37,401 bases of DNA from Paludibacter sp. (GCA_009781075.1 WQYU01000009.1:1-37401); one strand, 5' to 3'. Numbered from the stretch's first letter, positions 7,107 to 17,133 are shown. Program-made: numbers and translations. The notes: generated by a model from the sequence alone, not told the origin.

Positions 7107-8144
7107 ATGAATAACAAAGTAGAACACAATAAATACGGTGAAATGTTGCGGTATATCATTACCGAAATAAAATCTACGCGGGTAACTCTTGCCCACAGGA
7201 TAAATTCGGGAATGATGCAAATGTATTGGAATATCGGCAAACGTCTTTCTGTAGAAAAAATAGAAAAGGGTTATGGAGCGAGTGTTGTAAAACGCCTTTC
7301 GGCGGATTTACAGCAAGAATTTCCGGAAACAACAGGCTTTTCGCCGCGCAACTTGTGGAATATGAAGAACTTTTTTGAGTTCTATGCTTTGGCTGATGAA
7401 AAAATGCAACGCAGCGTTGCACTTTTACCGTGGCGACATAATATACTCATTATCAGCAAAGTAAAAACACTTGAAGAAGCAAAATATTATATAGAAATAG
7501 CGCACGAAAACAGTATGTCGCGTGATGTTTTGTTAAATTTTATTAAGGCAGACAGTTATAGAAATGCCAAAATTTTGCCGAAACACAACAATTTTGCGCT
7601 AACTTTACCCGAAGGTTTACAGGAACAGGCAAATGAAATTCTGAAATCAACTTACAATCTTGAGATGCTTGGGCTAAGACAGCCATTGAAAGAGCGCGAA
7701 CTTGAGCAGAGAATTGTTGAAAAAATCAAATTCTTCTTACTTGAACTCGGCGCGGGTTTTACTTTTGTTGGAAATCAGTATCGTCTGACCTACAATGAAG
7801 AAGAATATTTTGTGGATTTGTTGTTTTACAACCGTAAAGTTCGTTCGCTTGTGGCAATAGAACTGAAAGTTGGAGCATTTCAGCCGGAATATATCGGAAA
7901 AATGAATTATTATCTCGGCATTTTGGACAAAACAATGCGGGAGGAATATGAAAATCCGTCAATAGGCATTATTCTGTGTGCTGACAAAGGAAAAGTAGAT
8001 ATTGAATTGGCATTGCGCGATTTCAATAAACCAATTGGTGTTGCTGAATATATGTTGCAATTTCCAGAAAAAGCAATCAAGGAGTTAATTAACAAAGAAG
8101 TAGAAGAATTTGCAGCAGAAAAAATATTACAAAAAAATGATTAA
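7107..8144 (+). CDS. DUF1016/YhcG family PD-(D/E)XK nuclease
   Basis: A 345-residue protein. The N-terminal DUF1016_N region (MQMYWNIGKRLSVEKIEKGYG, then PETTGFSPRNLWNMKNFFEFY) is followed by a C-terminal PD-(D/E)XK fold with FVDLLFYN at about residues 233-240 and AIELK at about 249-253, the Asp and Glu-x-Lys of the active site. The length is typical of YhcG proteins. They are widespread in accessory regions and are linked to restriction, mobile elements or toxin-antitoxin-like roles; the exact task is unsettled. It precedes gmd by only 23 bases, but its function is unrelated to sugar synthesis, so it probably marks the edge of the accessory region. Confidence 0.85.
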   Translation: MNNKVEHNKYGEMLRYIITEIKSTRVTLAHRINSGMMQMYWNIGKRLSVEKIEKGYGASVVKRLSADLQQEFPETTGFSPRNLWNMKNFFEFYALADEKMQRSVALLPWRHNILIISKVKTLEEAKYYIEIAHENSMSRDVLLNFIKADSYRNAKILPKHNNFALTLPEGLQEQANEILKSTYNLEMLGLRQPLKERELEQRIVEKIKFFLLELGAGFTFVGNQYRLTYNEEEYFVDLLFYNRKVRSLVAIELKVGAFQPEYIGKMNYYLGILDKTMREEYENPSIGIILCADKGKVDIELALRDFNKPIGVAEYMLQFPEKAIKELINKEVEEFAAEKILQKND

Positions 8145-8167
8145 AAAAAATCTAAAATACATTCATT

Positions 8168-9232
8168 ATGTCTAAAATAGCGTTAATTACAGGAATTTCC
8201 GGGCAGGATGGTTCATATCTTGCTGAGTTTTTAATTGAAAAGGACTATGAAGTTCACGGTATTTTACGGCGGTCGTCGTCGTTCAATACAGGCAGAATTG
8301 AACATCTTTACCTTGACGAATGGGTGCGCGATATGCACCAAAAACGGCTCATAAACTTGCATTATGGCGATATGACCGATTCAAGTTCGCTAATTCGCAT
8401 TATTCAGCAGGTGCAACCGGATGAAATTTACAATCTTGCGGCTCAAAGCCACGTTAAAGTGTCGTTTGATGTGCCGGAATATACCGCAGAGTGCGATGCA
8501 GTCGGCACTTTACGAATTTTGGAGGCGGTGCGGATTTTGGGATTGGAGAAAAAAACTAAAATTTATCAGGCATCAACCTCCGAACTTTACGGCAAAGTGC
8601 AGGAGATACCGCAAAAGGAGACAACGCCGTTTTATCCGCGTTCGCCGTATGGCGCTGCAAAAATGTACGCTTTTTGGATAACGAAAAATTACCGTGAAAG
8701 TTACGGAATATTCGCTTCAAACGGCATTCTTTTCAACCACGAAAGCGAACGGCGCGGTGAAACATTTGTAACGCGAAAAATCACGTTGGCGGTGGCTCGT
8801 ATTGCACAGGGACATCAGGATAAACTCTATCTCGGCAATCTTGACGCCTTGCGCGACTGGGGTTATGCCCGCGATTATGTCAAGTGTATGTGGCTGATTT
8901 TGCAGCACCACACGCCCGACGATTTTGTGATTGCCACAGGCGAAATGCATTCGGTAAGGGAGTTTTGCACATTGGCATTTCGTGAGGCGGGCATCGAAAT
9001 TCGTTGGGAAGGCACGGGAGTTTATGAAAAAGGTATTTGCGCAAAAACAGGTAAAATTCTTGTTGAGGTTGATGCAAAATACTTTCGTCCCACCGAAGTA
9101 GAACAACTTCTTGGCGACCCCACAAAAGCCAAAACCCTGCTCGGCTGGAATCCAACACAAACACCATTCGCCGAACTCGTAAAACTTATGGTGGAACACG
9201 ATATGAAAAAAATAGAGAGAATGTTTAAATAG
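8168..9232 (+). CDS. gmd: GDP-mannose 4,6-dehydratase
   Basis: A 354-residue short-chain dehydrogenase/reductase. It converts GDP-D-mannose to GDP-4-keto-6-deoxy-D-mannose, the first step to GDP-L-fucose. The NADP-binding motif [10 protein letters not shown] starts at residue 9. The catalytic residues Thr137, Glu139, Tyr161 and Lys165 are all present with the same spacing as the E. coli enzyme (numbers shifted by four). Its partner fcl lies 2 kb downstream, separated by a glutamine synthetase gene. Base composition is richer in GC than the glycosyltransferase genes, as is usual for core nucleotide-sugar genes. Confidence 0.95.
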   Translation: MSKIALITGISGQDGSYLAEFLIEKDYEVHGILRRSSSFNTGRIEHLYLDEWVRDMHQKRLINLHYGDMTDSSSLIRIIQQVQPDEIYNLAAQSHVKVSFDVPEYTAECDAVGTLRILEAVRILGLEKKTKIYQASTSELYGKVQEIPQKETTPFYPRSPYGAAKMYAFWITKNYRESYGIFASNGILFNHESERRGETFVTRKITLAVARIAQGHQDKLYLGNLDALRDWGYARDYVKCMWLILQHHTPDDFVIATGEMHSVREFCTLAFREAGIEIRWEGTGVYEKGICAKTGKILVEVDAKYFRPTEVEQLLGDPTKAKTLLGWNPTQTPFAELVKLMVEHDMKKIERMFK

Positions 9233-9363
9233 AATTAAAAATTTGAGATATGATTTCTAATAAAAAAGATTTACTGCATATTTTTTCTACTCTTGTATGC
9301 AAAAAAAATTCACAAAAATATATTATTTTTACAAATCATTAAAACAATTATAATTTTTATTAT

Positions 9364-10872
9364 ATGAAAGATAACATCACAATGAATTTGAATCCGTTGG
9401 TTCAATTTTTACAGAAGAATCCTCAAGAATTTACCAAAGCCGATATTATTAAATATATTGAGGCAAAGGGCATCCAGATGGTAAATTTTCGTTATGCTGC
9501 CCAAGACGGACGTTTGAAAACGTTAAATTTTGTTCTCACTAATCGGAATTATTTGGAACAAATTTTGTCTGCCGGCGAGCGTGTAGATGGCTCAAATATT
9601 TTCCCTGCTTTTATCAATGCCGATTCAAGCGACCTGTATGTGGTTCCTCGTTTCAGTACAGCATTTGTAGATCCTTTCAACGAAATTCCTACGTTGTGCT
9701 TTTTGTGTTCCTATTTCAACAAAGACGGACAACTGATGGCAAACGCTCCAGAAAATATTCTGCGTAAAGCCCTAAAATCTTTTGAGACAACAACAGGAAT
9801 GGCTTTTCACGCTATGGGTGAACTTGAATATTACGTTATTGCCGAAGAAGAAACGCTTTATCTCACGGAAAATCAGCGCGGCTACCATGAATCTACTCCA
9901 TTCAGCAAATTTGAGCAGTTCCGCACCGAATGTATGTTGCTGATAGCACAAGCAGGAGGGCAAATCAAGTATGGACATTCCGAAGTGGGTAATTTTACAT
10001 TAGACGGAAAAATTTACGAACAAAATGAGATAGAGTTTTTGGTAACCGAAGCAATGGATGCTGCCGACCAGTTGGTTATTGCCAAATGGATTATTCGCAG
10101 TTTGGCATATCAATACGGCTTAAATGTAACCTTCGCACCCAAAATAACTGATGGCAAAGCCGGCAGCGGATTGCACATTCACACACGTATTGTGGATAAA
10201 ATCGGTGATAATAAAATGGTTGACAACGGCAAATTAACTACCACTGCCAAAACCGCCATCGCAGGATATATGACTTGTGCCGCATCGCTTACCGCCTTTG
10301 GAAACACAAATCCTACTTCCTATTTTCGTTTGGTGCCACATCAGGAAGCCCCCACCACCATTTGTTGGGGCGACAGAAACCGCTCCGTTTTGGTGCGAGT
10401 GCCACTTGGTTGGACACACACAAACGATATTGTGGCAGATGCTAATCCTTTGGAAAAACCGCAACATAACAACCTGTCTCAAAAACAAACCGTTGAATTT
10501 CGTTGTCCCGATGGTTCTGCCGATATCTACTTGTTGTTGGCGGGATTGGTAATTGCCGCACGGCACGGATTTGAAATGGAAAACGCACTCTCATTTGCAG
10601 AAAAAACATACGTTAATGTTAATATTCACAAGCCCGAGGAGAAAGAGCGCTTGTTGAGTTTAGAGCAACTACCTGCCTCTTGCTGGGAATCTGCCGATGC
10701 CCTTTCCGAAAAAAGAGCTATTTATCAAAACTACGGCGTATTTCCTGCCGAAATGATTGATGATATAATTAAATATTTGAAATCGTTTGATGACAAAGAT
10801 ATTAGAAAAGATATTGTGAAAAATCACAAAATAATGTTAGAATTGGTAAATAAATATTTTTACTGCGGCTAA
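9364..10872 (+). CDS. glnA: Type I glutamine synthetase
   Basis: A 502-residue protein; ATG 9364 is used, but ATG 9382 (MNLNPLVQFL) is equally possible. It has the GS beta-grasp N-terminal domain (MVNFRYAAQDGRLKTLNF) and the catalytic domain with GELEYYV, the glutamate-binding GSGLHIHTRI near residue 267, HQEAPTTICWGDRNRSVLVR near residue 326 and EFRCPDGSADIYLLLAGL near residue 377. The enzyme makes glutamine from glutamate, ammonia and ATP in the cytoplasm. Its place between gmd and fcl is odd: it may be a housekeeping gene caught in the locus or may supply amide nitrogen for sugar synthesis. Both intergenic gaps around it exceed 130 bases, so it is probably transcribed alone. Confidence 0.92.
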   Translation: MKDNITMNLNPLVQFLQKNPQEFTKADIIKYIEAKGIQMVNFRYAAQDGRLKTLNFVLTNRNYLEQILSAGERVDGSNIFPAFINADSSDLYVVPRFSTAFVDPFNEIPTLCFLCSYFNKDGQLMANAPENILRKALKSFETTTGMAFHAMGELEYYVIAEEETLYLTENQRGYHESTPFSKFEQFRTECMLLIAQAGGQIKYGHSEVGNFTLDGKIYEQNEIEFLVTEAMDAADQLVIAKWIIRSLAYQYGLNVTFAPKITDGKAGSGLHIHTRIVDKIGDNKMVDNGKLTTTAKTAIAGYMTCAASLTAFGNTNPTSYFRLVPHQEAPTTICWGDRNRSVLVRVPLGWTHTNDIVADANPLEKPQHNNLSQKQTVEFRCPDGSADIYLLLAGLVIAARHGFEMENALSFAEKTYVNVNIHKPEEKERLLSLEQLPASCWESADALSEKRAIYQNYGVFPAEMIDDIIKYLKSFDDKDIRKDIVKNHKIMLELVNKYFYCG

Positions 10873-11021
10873 TATTAAGAATTGGTAATTGAGAGGAGAA
10901 AGGCGAATGTAGGAAGGCAAACTATTTCCCACTAAAAACAACATAATAAATAGGGAAATAAACTTCGTCCCAATTTTTAAATTGTGGTTGAAAGATATTT
11001 TTTGAGTAAAAACAAAATCCT

Positions 11022-11053
11022 TTTGCACTGTTAAAAAAAATGTATTATCTTTG
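11022..11053 (+). promoter_or_regulatory. Strong Bacteroidota promoter of the polysaccharide operon
   Basis: TTTG at 11022-11025 (-33) and TATCTTTG at 11046-11053 (-7) are separated by 20 bases, matching the consensus well. It lies about 150 bases before fcl and probably drives the run of closely packed genes that follows. Upstream (10873-11021) there is only a weak inverted repeat, TATTTCCC/GGGAAATA (10923-10960). Confidence 0.75.
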
Positions 11054-11059
11054 CGTATA

Positions 11060-11201
11060 ATGAACAAAAATAAAACAGTGCATTTATATTGATACTTCAG
11101 TTTTTGACGGTTATTAGCTATTATGAGCTTGAAAAATATACAAAACCTTTGTTTGATGAATAAATAAAGGAATTTTGCAATAAAAAATATAAAAATCAAA
11201 T
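11060..11201 (+). promoter_or_regulatory. ~140-nt leader of the polysaccharide operon
   Basis: This untranslated stretch lies between the promoter and fcl. It contains a 10-codon ORF starting at 11060 (MNKNKTVHLY) and a possible hairpin just before fcl in which AAAACCTTT pairs with AAAGGAATTTT around a ~15-base loop. No UpxY-type antiterminator gene is in the window. A regulatory role is inferred only from length and position. Confidence 0.35.
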
Positions 11202-12272
11202 ATGAATAAATCCTCAAAAATATATGTTGCAGGACATACAGGCTTGGTTGGTTCGGCACTTTGGAAAAACCTGCTTTCAAAAGGTTATACAAATCTAGTT
11301 GGGCGGACGATAGAAGAATTGGATTTGCTTGATGCAGTTGCTGTAAAGCGCTTTTTTGATGTGGAACAACCTGAATACGTGATACTTGCAGCGGCAAAAG
11401 TCGGCGGAATTGTAGCGAATAACACCTACCGAGCCGATTTTATTTATCAAAATCTGCAAATTCAAAACAACGTTATCAACGAAAGTTTTCTCCATAATGT
11501 AAAAAAACTGCTCTTTTTGGGCAGCACCTGTATCTATCCGCGTGATTCGCACCAGCCGATTGCCGAAACCGAACTGCTGACCGCACCGCTCGAATACACT
11601 AATGAGCCGTATGCCATTGCCAAAATTGCGGGTCTGAAAATGTGCGAAAGTTTTAATATTCAGTACGGCACAAATTTTATTGCCGTTATGCCTACAAATC
11701 TTTATGGTCCGAACGATAATTTTGATTTGGAAAAATCGCACGTTTTGCCTGCAATGATACGCAAAATTTTCCTTGCTGATTGCTTGATGAGAGGCGATTG
11801 GCAGTCAATTCGCAAGGATTTTGCTGTTGGTCCTGTGGAAAATGTAAATGGCGATGCTCAAAAGGAAATTATTTCACAGAAACTTGAAAAATACGGCATT
11901 TTCGCTGACCGCGTGGAACTTTGGGGCAGCGGAAAGCCATTGCGCGAATTTCTTTGGAGTGAAGAAATGGCTGATGCATCGGTTTTTATTATGGAAAATG
12001 TTGATTTTAAGGATTTGGTTAATGGTCAGGAAATCAGAAATTGCCATATCAATATCGGTACGGGTAAGGAAATTTCTATAAAAGATTTATCGGAATTGAT
12101 AAAGCAAACCATTGATTATCAAGACAATATCATTTTTGACACTACAAAACCCGACGGCACAATGCGCAAACTTACAGACCCTTCAAAACTACACTCTTTA
12201 GGCTGGCACCACAAAATTGAGATTGACGAAGGCGTAAAAAAAATGTTTGAATGGTACAAAAAGGACTTTTGA
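11202..12272 (+). CDS. fcl: GDP-L-fucose synthase
   Basis: A 356-residue short-chain dehydrogenase/reductase performing epimerisation at C3 and C5 and reduction to GDP-L-fucose. Gly11, Gly14 and Gly17 form the NADP motif (VAGHTGLVGS). Catalytic Ser108 (GSTCIYP), Tyr137 and Lys141 (YAIAK) are intact, matching the E. coli residues shifted by one. It is longer than the E. coli protein because of an insertion around residues 205-230 (VENVNGDAQKEIISQKLEKY), which as far as I recall is common in Bacteroidota homologues. It is the first gene after the strong promoter and is 17 bases from the flippase gene. Confidence 0.95.
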   Translation: MNKSSKIYVAGHTGLVGSALWKNLLSKGYTNLVGRTIEELDLLDAVAVKRFFDVEQPEYVILAAAKVGGIVANNTYRADFIYQNLQIQNNVINESFLHNVKKLLFLGSTCIYPRDSHQPIAETELLTAPLEYTNEPYAIAKIAGLKMCESFNIQYGTNFIAVMPTNLYGPNDNFDLEKSHVLPAMIRKIFLADCLMRGDWQSIRKDFAVGPVENVNGDAQKEIISQKLEKYGIFADRVELWGSGKPLREFLWSEEMADASVFIMENVDFKDLVNGQEIRNCHINIGTGKEISIKDLSELIKQTIDYQDNIIFDTTKPDGTMRKLTDPSKLHSLGWHHKIEIDEGVKKMFEWYKKDF

Positions 12273-12289
12273 TTTTTGGGTGAAAAATA

Positions 12290-13828
12290 TTGCATAAAGT
12301 GGAAAGCAATAACAAACGTATAGCGAAAAACACATTATATCTATATTTCCGTATGTTACTTACTATGGGAGTAAGTTTATATACTTCTCGCGTGGTATTG
12401 AACACATTAGGGGTTGAAGATTTTGGGATTTATAACGTGGTGGGCGGTGTTATAGTAATGTTTGGCTTTCTGAACAGCAGCATGAGCGGTGCAACATCGC
12501 GGTTTTTGACATTTGAACTTGGCAGGCAGGACTATGAAAAACTGAAAAAAACTTTTTCAGCGGCTCTGACTGTTCATTTTATTATTGCCGGAATTATTTT
12601 GATTTTGGGAGAAACTATTGGTTTGTGGTTTTTGGAAAATAAATTGGTTATTACCCCTGAGAGAATGGATGCCGCACAATGGGTTTACCAACTGTCAATT
12701 TTGAGTACTATGATTTCCATTACACAAGTTCCTTATAACGCTATGATTATTTCGCACGAAAGGATGAGGGTTTTTGCTGTGATAGAAATTATCAATAAAC
12801 TGCTGTTGCTTGGCATTATATTTATTGTTGCCACAAGTGACTTTGATAAACTTATTTTTTATGCTGTACTTATGCTTGGAGTGTCTGTAATAATAGCAAT
12901 GTCTTACAGAATTTATTGCATAAAGCATTTTTCAGAAAGTCATTACAAATTTGAATGGAATAAGGAAATAATGAAACCGATGGTAAGTTTTTCCGGATGG
13001 AATTTATTTGGTAATATAGCGTATGTGGCGAAAGGGCAAGGTAATAATGTACTGTTAAATCTTTTTTTTGGTACGATAGTTAATGCTGCATATTCAATTG
13101 CTGCGACTATACAAGGTGTAGTAGTGAATTTTGTATCAAGTTTCCAAACTGCAGTAAATCCACAAATTACAAAAAATTATGCCTCTAAAAATTATGAGCA
13201 ATTTCTCAATTTACTGTACAAAAGTAGTAGATTGTCCTTTTGTATAATGTTGATTCCAATCGTACCCATTTTATTTAATGTGGATTATATTCTGAAATTA
13301 TGGTTAAAAATACCGCCGTTATATTCAAACTCTTTTATTACGTTATGTTTGATAAACTCGTTGATTGACACAGTTTCCAATCCACTAATAACTGGAGCAA
13401 TGGCTACAGGAAAAATAAAAATTTATCAACTAGTATTAGGCACATTATTATTTCTTAATCTGCCTGTGTCATATGTCTTATTGCTTTTTTATAAGGAACC
13501 AACAACAATGTATTGGGTAAGCATAGTTATTTCAGGTATAGTTTTGATTTTTAGAATAAAATTTTTAGAGCGAATGATAAATTTAAATGTCAAAGATTTT
13601 TTATTACAAGTAGTAAATAAAATCACGTTAACTTGTGTGCCAATATGTGGTATTGTTTACTTGTTTTATAAATATTGGGGAATAGCACATAATATTAAAT
13701 TACTAATATTTCAAAGTTGTACACTAGCTTTACTTTCTGTTTTTTGCGTATTATTATTTGGAATAAAAAGAACCGAAAGGCAATATATTTATAGTGTTTT
13801 AACAAATAAAATATCAAAATATTTATAA
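12290..13828 (+). CDS. wzx: Wzx-type polysaccharide flippase (MATE/MOP superfamily)
   Basis: About 512 residues with 12-14 predicted membrane helices. The N-terminus NNKRIAKNTLYLYFRMLLT then LYTSRVVLNTLGVEDFGIYN is the usual start of Bacteroidota oligosaccharide flippases, which move lipid-linked repeat units to the periplasmic face of the inner membrane. No ATG precedes the conserved segment. The start is therefore TTG 12290 or GTG 12299; the first ATG (12353) would remove the start of helix 1. The G+C content drops from here on, marking the strain-variable part of the locus. Confidence 0.9.
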   Translation: MHKVESNNKRIAKNTLYLYFRMLLTMGVSLYTSRVVLNTLGVEDFGIYNVVGGVIVMFGFLNSSMSGATSRFLTFELGRQDYEKLKKTFSAALTVHFIIAGIILILGETIGLWFLENKLVITPERMDAAQWVYQLSILSTMISITQVPYNAMIISHERMRVFAVIEIINKLLLLGIIFIVATSDFDKLIFYAVLMLGVSVIIAMSYRIYCIKHFSESHYKFEWNKEIMKPMVSFSGWNLFGNIAYVAKGQGNNVLLNLFFGTIVNAAYSIAATIQGVVVNFVSSFQTAVNPQITKNYASKNYEQFLNLLYKSSRLSFCIMLIPIVPILFNVDYILKLWLKIPPLYSNSFITLCLINSLIDTVSNPLITGAMATGKIKIYQLVLGTLLFLNLPVSYVLLLFYKEPTTMYWVSIVISGIVLIFRIKFLERMINLNVKDFLLQVVNKITLTCVPICGIVYLFYKYWGIAHNIKLLIFQSCTLALLSVFCVLLFGIKRTERQYIYSVLTNKISKYL

Positions 13829-13836
13829 TTTTAATT

Positions 13837-14760
13837 ATGAATTATCTTTATTACGACAATATCAATAACTTTGGTGATGATTTGAACACTTGGTTGTGGC
13901 CCAAAATTTTCAAACGGGATAAAATCGCCAATTGCAATAACACACCATATTTTTTAGGAATAGGCAGTATTCTAAATAAACCATTTGTTGAAAGACACAA
14001 TTTAACAAGTAATGTTAAAAAGTATATTTTCGGTGCAGGAGTCAGTGGCTTTAATGCTAATATTTATGAAATAATGGATACTACATGGGATATTAGATTT
14101 CTGAGAGGTCCATTGTCTTCCATAGTATTAGGTAATAAACACAAATATATAACAGATGCAGCATACGCTATTCGCCAAATTAATATTTTTGAAGAAATCA
14201 AAAACACAAAAAAGAAATACAAAGTCAGCATAATGCCACATTTTAAGTCTGTAAGGTATATTGACTGGCAAAGTATTTGTTCCGAATTAGGTTTTCATTA
14301 CATATCTCCAATAGTGAAATCTGACGATGTAGAATTTATCCTTAGTGAAATATCTGCTTCTGAAATGTTAATAACAGAAGCAATGCACGGTGCTATTTTG
14401 GCAGATATTTTTCGTGTGCCATGGCATAGATTCGTTTATGATATATATAGGACAGATGGAGCAGAATACACCGAATTTAAATGGAATGATTGGTTGTATT
14501 CTATTGGAATGCACAAATATGATTTTATAAAATTTCCATATAAAAAACAGAGGATATCTAATGTAATTAAGATGTATACAAAAGGACTTGTAGCCATTGA
14601 ACTTTGGTATTGTTCTAAGAAACAAATAATTAAAAAATTTAAAAATATTGATAATCATAATTATTTTTTATCTGAAAGTTCTATTTTACAATCGATAGAT
14701 GAAAGAATTGAAGAACAGATATTTTTATTAAATCAAGAGGTTATACATACATCATTATGA
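13837..14760 (+). CDS. Polysaccharide pyruvyl transferase family protein (1)
   Basis: A 307-residue protein of the ExoV/CsaB-like family (PF04230). It begins YYDNINNFGDDLNTWL, has IFGAGVSGFNAN and RFLRGPLSS in the middle, and the family's C-terminal signature ITEAMHGAILADI near residue 180. Members transfer pyruvate from phosphoenolpyruvate to a sugar, giving an acidic ketal. It follows the flippase by 8 bases and overlaps the next glycosyltransferase by 4 bases (ATGA). A second, distantly related family member is encoded at 18249. Confidence 0.85.
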   Translation: MNYLYYDNINNFGDDLNTWLWPKIFKRDKIANCNNTPYFLGIGSILNKPFVERHNLTSNVKKYIFGAGVSGFNANIYEIMDTTWDIRFLRGPLSSIVLGNKHKYITDAAYAIRQINIFEEIKNTKKKYKVSIMPHFKSVRYIDWQSICSELGFHYISPIVKSDDVEFILSEISASEMLITEAMHGAILADIFRVPWHRFVYDIYRTDGAEYTEFKWNDWLYSIGMHKYDFIKFPYKKQRISNVIKMYTKGLVAIELWYCSKKQIIKKFKNIDNHNYFLSESSILQSIDERIEEQIFLLNQEVIHTSL

Positions 14761-15911
14761 ATGAATATAAAAAATTAATTTTTTTTAAAGTTAATGATAG
14801 TGGTATGATAGGCGGATTGCCCATTATTGATTTGCGGAATAAAGAGGTTTTTTCCCATTTTGCAGAAAATACATATTGCTTGCAGGAAAAAGTGAGGCGT
14901 TGGACAAAGCTTAAAAGTTATTTTTATTTTGTTTGGAAAACAGAATTTCACATAATTTGCAGTCAAATAACAGATCCTAAATCTACATTCCTTTTTGTGT
15001 CTCACTCACTTTATGGTAAATTAATTAAAAAAATCAAAAAAAAACTACCAACTGTTAAAATTTATGTATTTTTTCATAATGTAGAAGCAAAATTAGCTTG
15101 TGACAACAACAAAAATAAAAAAGGGTTACTAAATAAAATCGGTTTTCATTTGAAAAAACACTATTTAAATGAGTCTGAAAGACTATCTGTTCTTTATTCG
15201 GATATGGTTTTTACATTGACCGAAAGGGACAGGCAAGATATATTAAAACTATATGAAGTTAAGGGACAAATTATCGTAATACCGACTTCTCTAAATGACA
15301 CGTACAATCCTGATTTACAAACATATAATTTAAATAAGCCTTTAAAATTGTTGTTTGTTGGAACACGTTTTGGGGCAAACGAAGATGCTGTAGTTTGGTT
15401 AGCACAAAGAATTTCTCCATTCGTAAATGCAACATTTCATATAGTAGGAAATAGGATGGACGAACTTTCAGCCAAATTAAAACAATATAACAATATTGTA
15501 GTAACAGGCAAAGTATCAAACGACGAATTATCAAAGTATTATTATGAATCTGATGTATTCATTTCTACGTTGTTTAAAGGTGGAGGAATGAAAACAAAAA
15601 TAGCCGAAGCAATGATGTATGGATTGCCTGTAATAGGGACAAAAGAATCTTTTATTGGATATGAGTTTGACCATAATTTGATTGGAATTAATACAGATGA
15701 TGAAGATGAAATAATAAGATTTATCGATAAATTAGACAAAAACAGGGATCTATTGAAAGTGATGTCTATGAATTCTCGCGATATTTTCGTAAACAGGTAT
15801 TCAATTCTGCAATCTGTTAGTTACATTGGGAGTGCTTTAGTGTATCCTTTATCGGAAAAAATTTATCAAAATGCGAATGAAAAAGAACTACATTCTAATA
15901 TTAATTTTTGA
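14757..15911 (+). CDS. Glycosyltransferase, GT4-like
   Basis: A 384-residue GT-B fold protein. The C-terminal nucleotide-sugar-binding half shows LLFVGTRFGANEDAVVWLA, FHIVGNRMDELSAKL, VVTGKVSNDELSKYYYESDV and the donor-site block GGGMKTKIAEAMMYGLPVIG. It probably adds one sugar of the repeat unit at the cytoplasmic face of the inner membrane; donor and linkage cannot be read from the sequence. Its 3' end overlaps the polymerase gene by 41 bases. Confidence 0.85.
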   Translation: MNEYKKLIFFKVNDSGMIGGLPIIDLRNKEVFSHFAENTYCLQEKVRRWTKLKSYFYFVWKTEFHIICSQITDPKSTFLFVSHSLYGKLIKKIKKKLPTVKIYVFFHNVEAKLACDNNKNKKGLLNKIGFHLKKHYLNESERLSVLYSDMVFTLTERDRQDILKLYEVKGQIIVIPTSLNDTYNPDLQTYNLNKPLKLLFVGTRFGANEDAVVWLAQRISPFVNATFHIVGNRMDELSAKLKQYNNIVVTGKVSNDELSKYYYESDVFISTLFKGGGMKTKIAEAMMYGLPVIGTKESFIGYEFDHNLIGINTDDEDEIIRFIDKLDKNRDLLKVMSMNSRDIFVNRYSILQSVSYIGSALVYPLSEKIYQNANEKELHSNINF

Positions 15912-17133
15912 AATAGGATTTGGATTAACCTATAATATTATCGGGGTTATTTCCATCAGCGAATTATTTCTTTTCCTTTTTGGCTTTTATTTGTTGTTTG
16001 ACAGCAAAATTCTGTTCCGCAGATATCCTGTTCTCAAAAAAATATCATGGCTGTATTTAGGCTTACTTGTCAGCCAAATTATTTCTGAAATACTTGTTGA
16101 AAATGTACTAAACAATGCTTTAAAGGGAATTGCGGTTACTGTAGTTTCTTATCTGCACTTTATGTTTTTATTTAAATATTTCGCAAAAGATAGAAAATTG
16201 ATATTGTTTGCACTTGTAGGACTCACTATAAGACAACTTGTTTTCGGTAGTGGTATGGATGTTGAAACGGCGAGTGCAGAAGAAGTTTTGGCGGGAGAAG
16301 GAGCAGTATTTCTGAAATTTTATTTAGCAGGTATTATTGTACCTTTGTTATTGATAATTTCTGCTTTGTTTTTGAAAAAAAGGGGAATAATATACATAAT
16401 AATAGTAGCGTCTGGATTAGTGTTTGTTGTATTAGGAGCACGTAGTGCTGGATTAGTTTTAGTTATTACCGGAATTATTTCTTATTTTGTTTTGAAAGGG
16501 GAAAAAATCAACAGGAAACAGTTAATTACCACATTGGTAATCACTGCGATTTTAGGATATGGACTGTATGTTGTTTATGTTAATCAAGTGTTGGAGGGGA
16601 AAATAACCGCAGGTAATAATGAACAAATAGCATCATTAAAAAATCCGTATAACCCTGTTAATCTCATAATTTTCGGGAGGACAGGATTTTTTGTAGGTTG
16701 GCAGGCATTTATGGACAGTCCTTTGATAGGTAATGGTGCTTGGTCAATCGATGTTTCAGGGAAATATATGTCTATGTATGCCTACTTTAAAGGAGATTCA
16801 TCTGGAGTACTAGCAGATAAAAATCGAATGATTCCTTCTCACTCTGTTTTAGTTGGTGCCGGTATGAATAATGGTGTTTTTGCTTTTGTATTCATGTTTT
16901 CTATTTTATTTTTCTTTATAAAGACGGGATTTAAGGCATTAGACAAAAAAGACCCTTACGTGGCTGCTGTTGTTTATTCCATTTTATTCATTCTTTGGAA
17001 TGGATTATTTTCGCCTTTACCACATTTTAAAAACACTTTGCCTCTTTATTTTGTGATAATTTTGGCTTCATATATTGCCAATCAAAGAACAAAAATATTA
17101 AAAGATAACAAACAGATAGAAACGAAAAAATGA
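15871..17133 (+). CDS. wzy: Wzy-like O-antigen/capsule polymerase
   Basis: A 420-residue, very hydrophobic protein with about 11 predicted membrane helices and one large periplasmic loop (about residues 245-330) containing GRTGFFVGWQAFMDSPLIGN, a pattern of the O-antigen ligase/polymerase superfamily. Only one such gene is present, and a flippase is also present, so polymerase is the likely role. It overlaps the upstream glycosyltransferase by 41 bases (ATG 15877 is an alternative) and the downstream one by 4 bases. Very low GC and low sequence conservation are typical of wzy. Confidence 0.8.
   Translation: MRMKKNYILILIFEIGFGLTYNIIGVISISELFLFLFGFYLLFDSKILFRRYPVLKKISWLYLGLLVSQIISEILVENVLNNALKGIAVTVVSYLHFMFLFKYFAKDRKLILFALVGLTIRQLVFGSGMDVETASAEEVLAGEGAVFLKFYLAGIIVPLLLIISALFLKKRGIIYIIIVASGLVFVVLGARSAGLVLVITGIISYFVLKGEKINRKQLITTLVITAILGYGLYVVYVNQVLEGKITAGNNEQIASLKNPYNPVNLIIFGRTGFFVGWQAFMDSPLIGNGAWSIDVSGKYMSMYAYFKGDSSGVLADKNRMIPSHSVLVGAGMNNGVFAFVFMFSILFFFIKTGFKALDKKDPYVAAVVYSILFILWNGLFSPLPHFKNTLPLYFVIILASYIANQRTKILKDNKQIETKK

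Noticed and set aside
8717-9199. Antisense open frame of 160 codons inside gmd
   Set aside because: It is a shadow of the well-supported gmd gene and has no promoter or domain of its own.
10837-11397. Reverse-strand 186-codon open frame over the glnA-fcl gap
   Set aside because: It overlaps both real genes and the strong forward promoter, and the product shows no family features.
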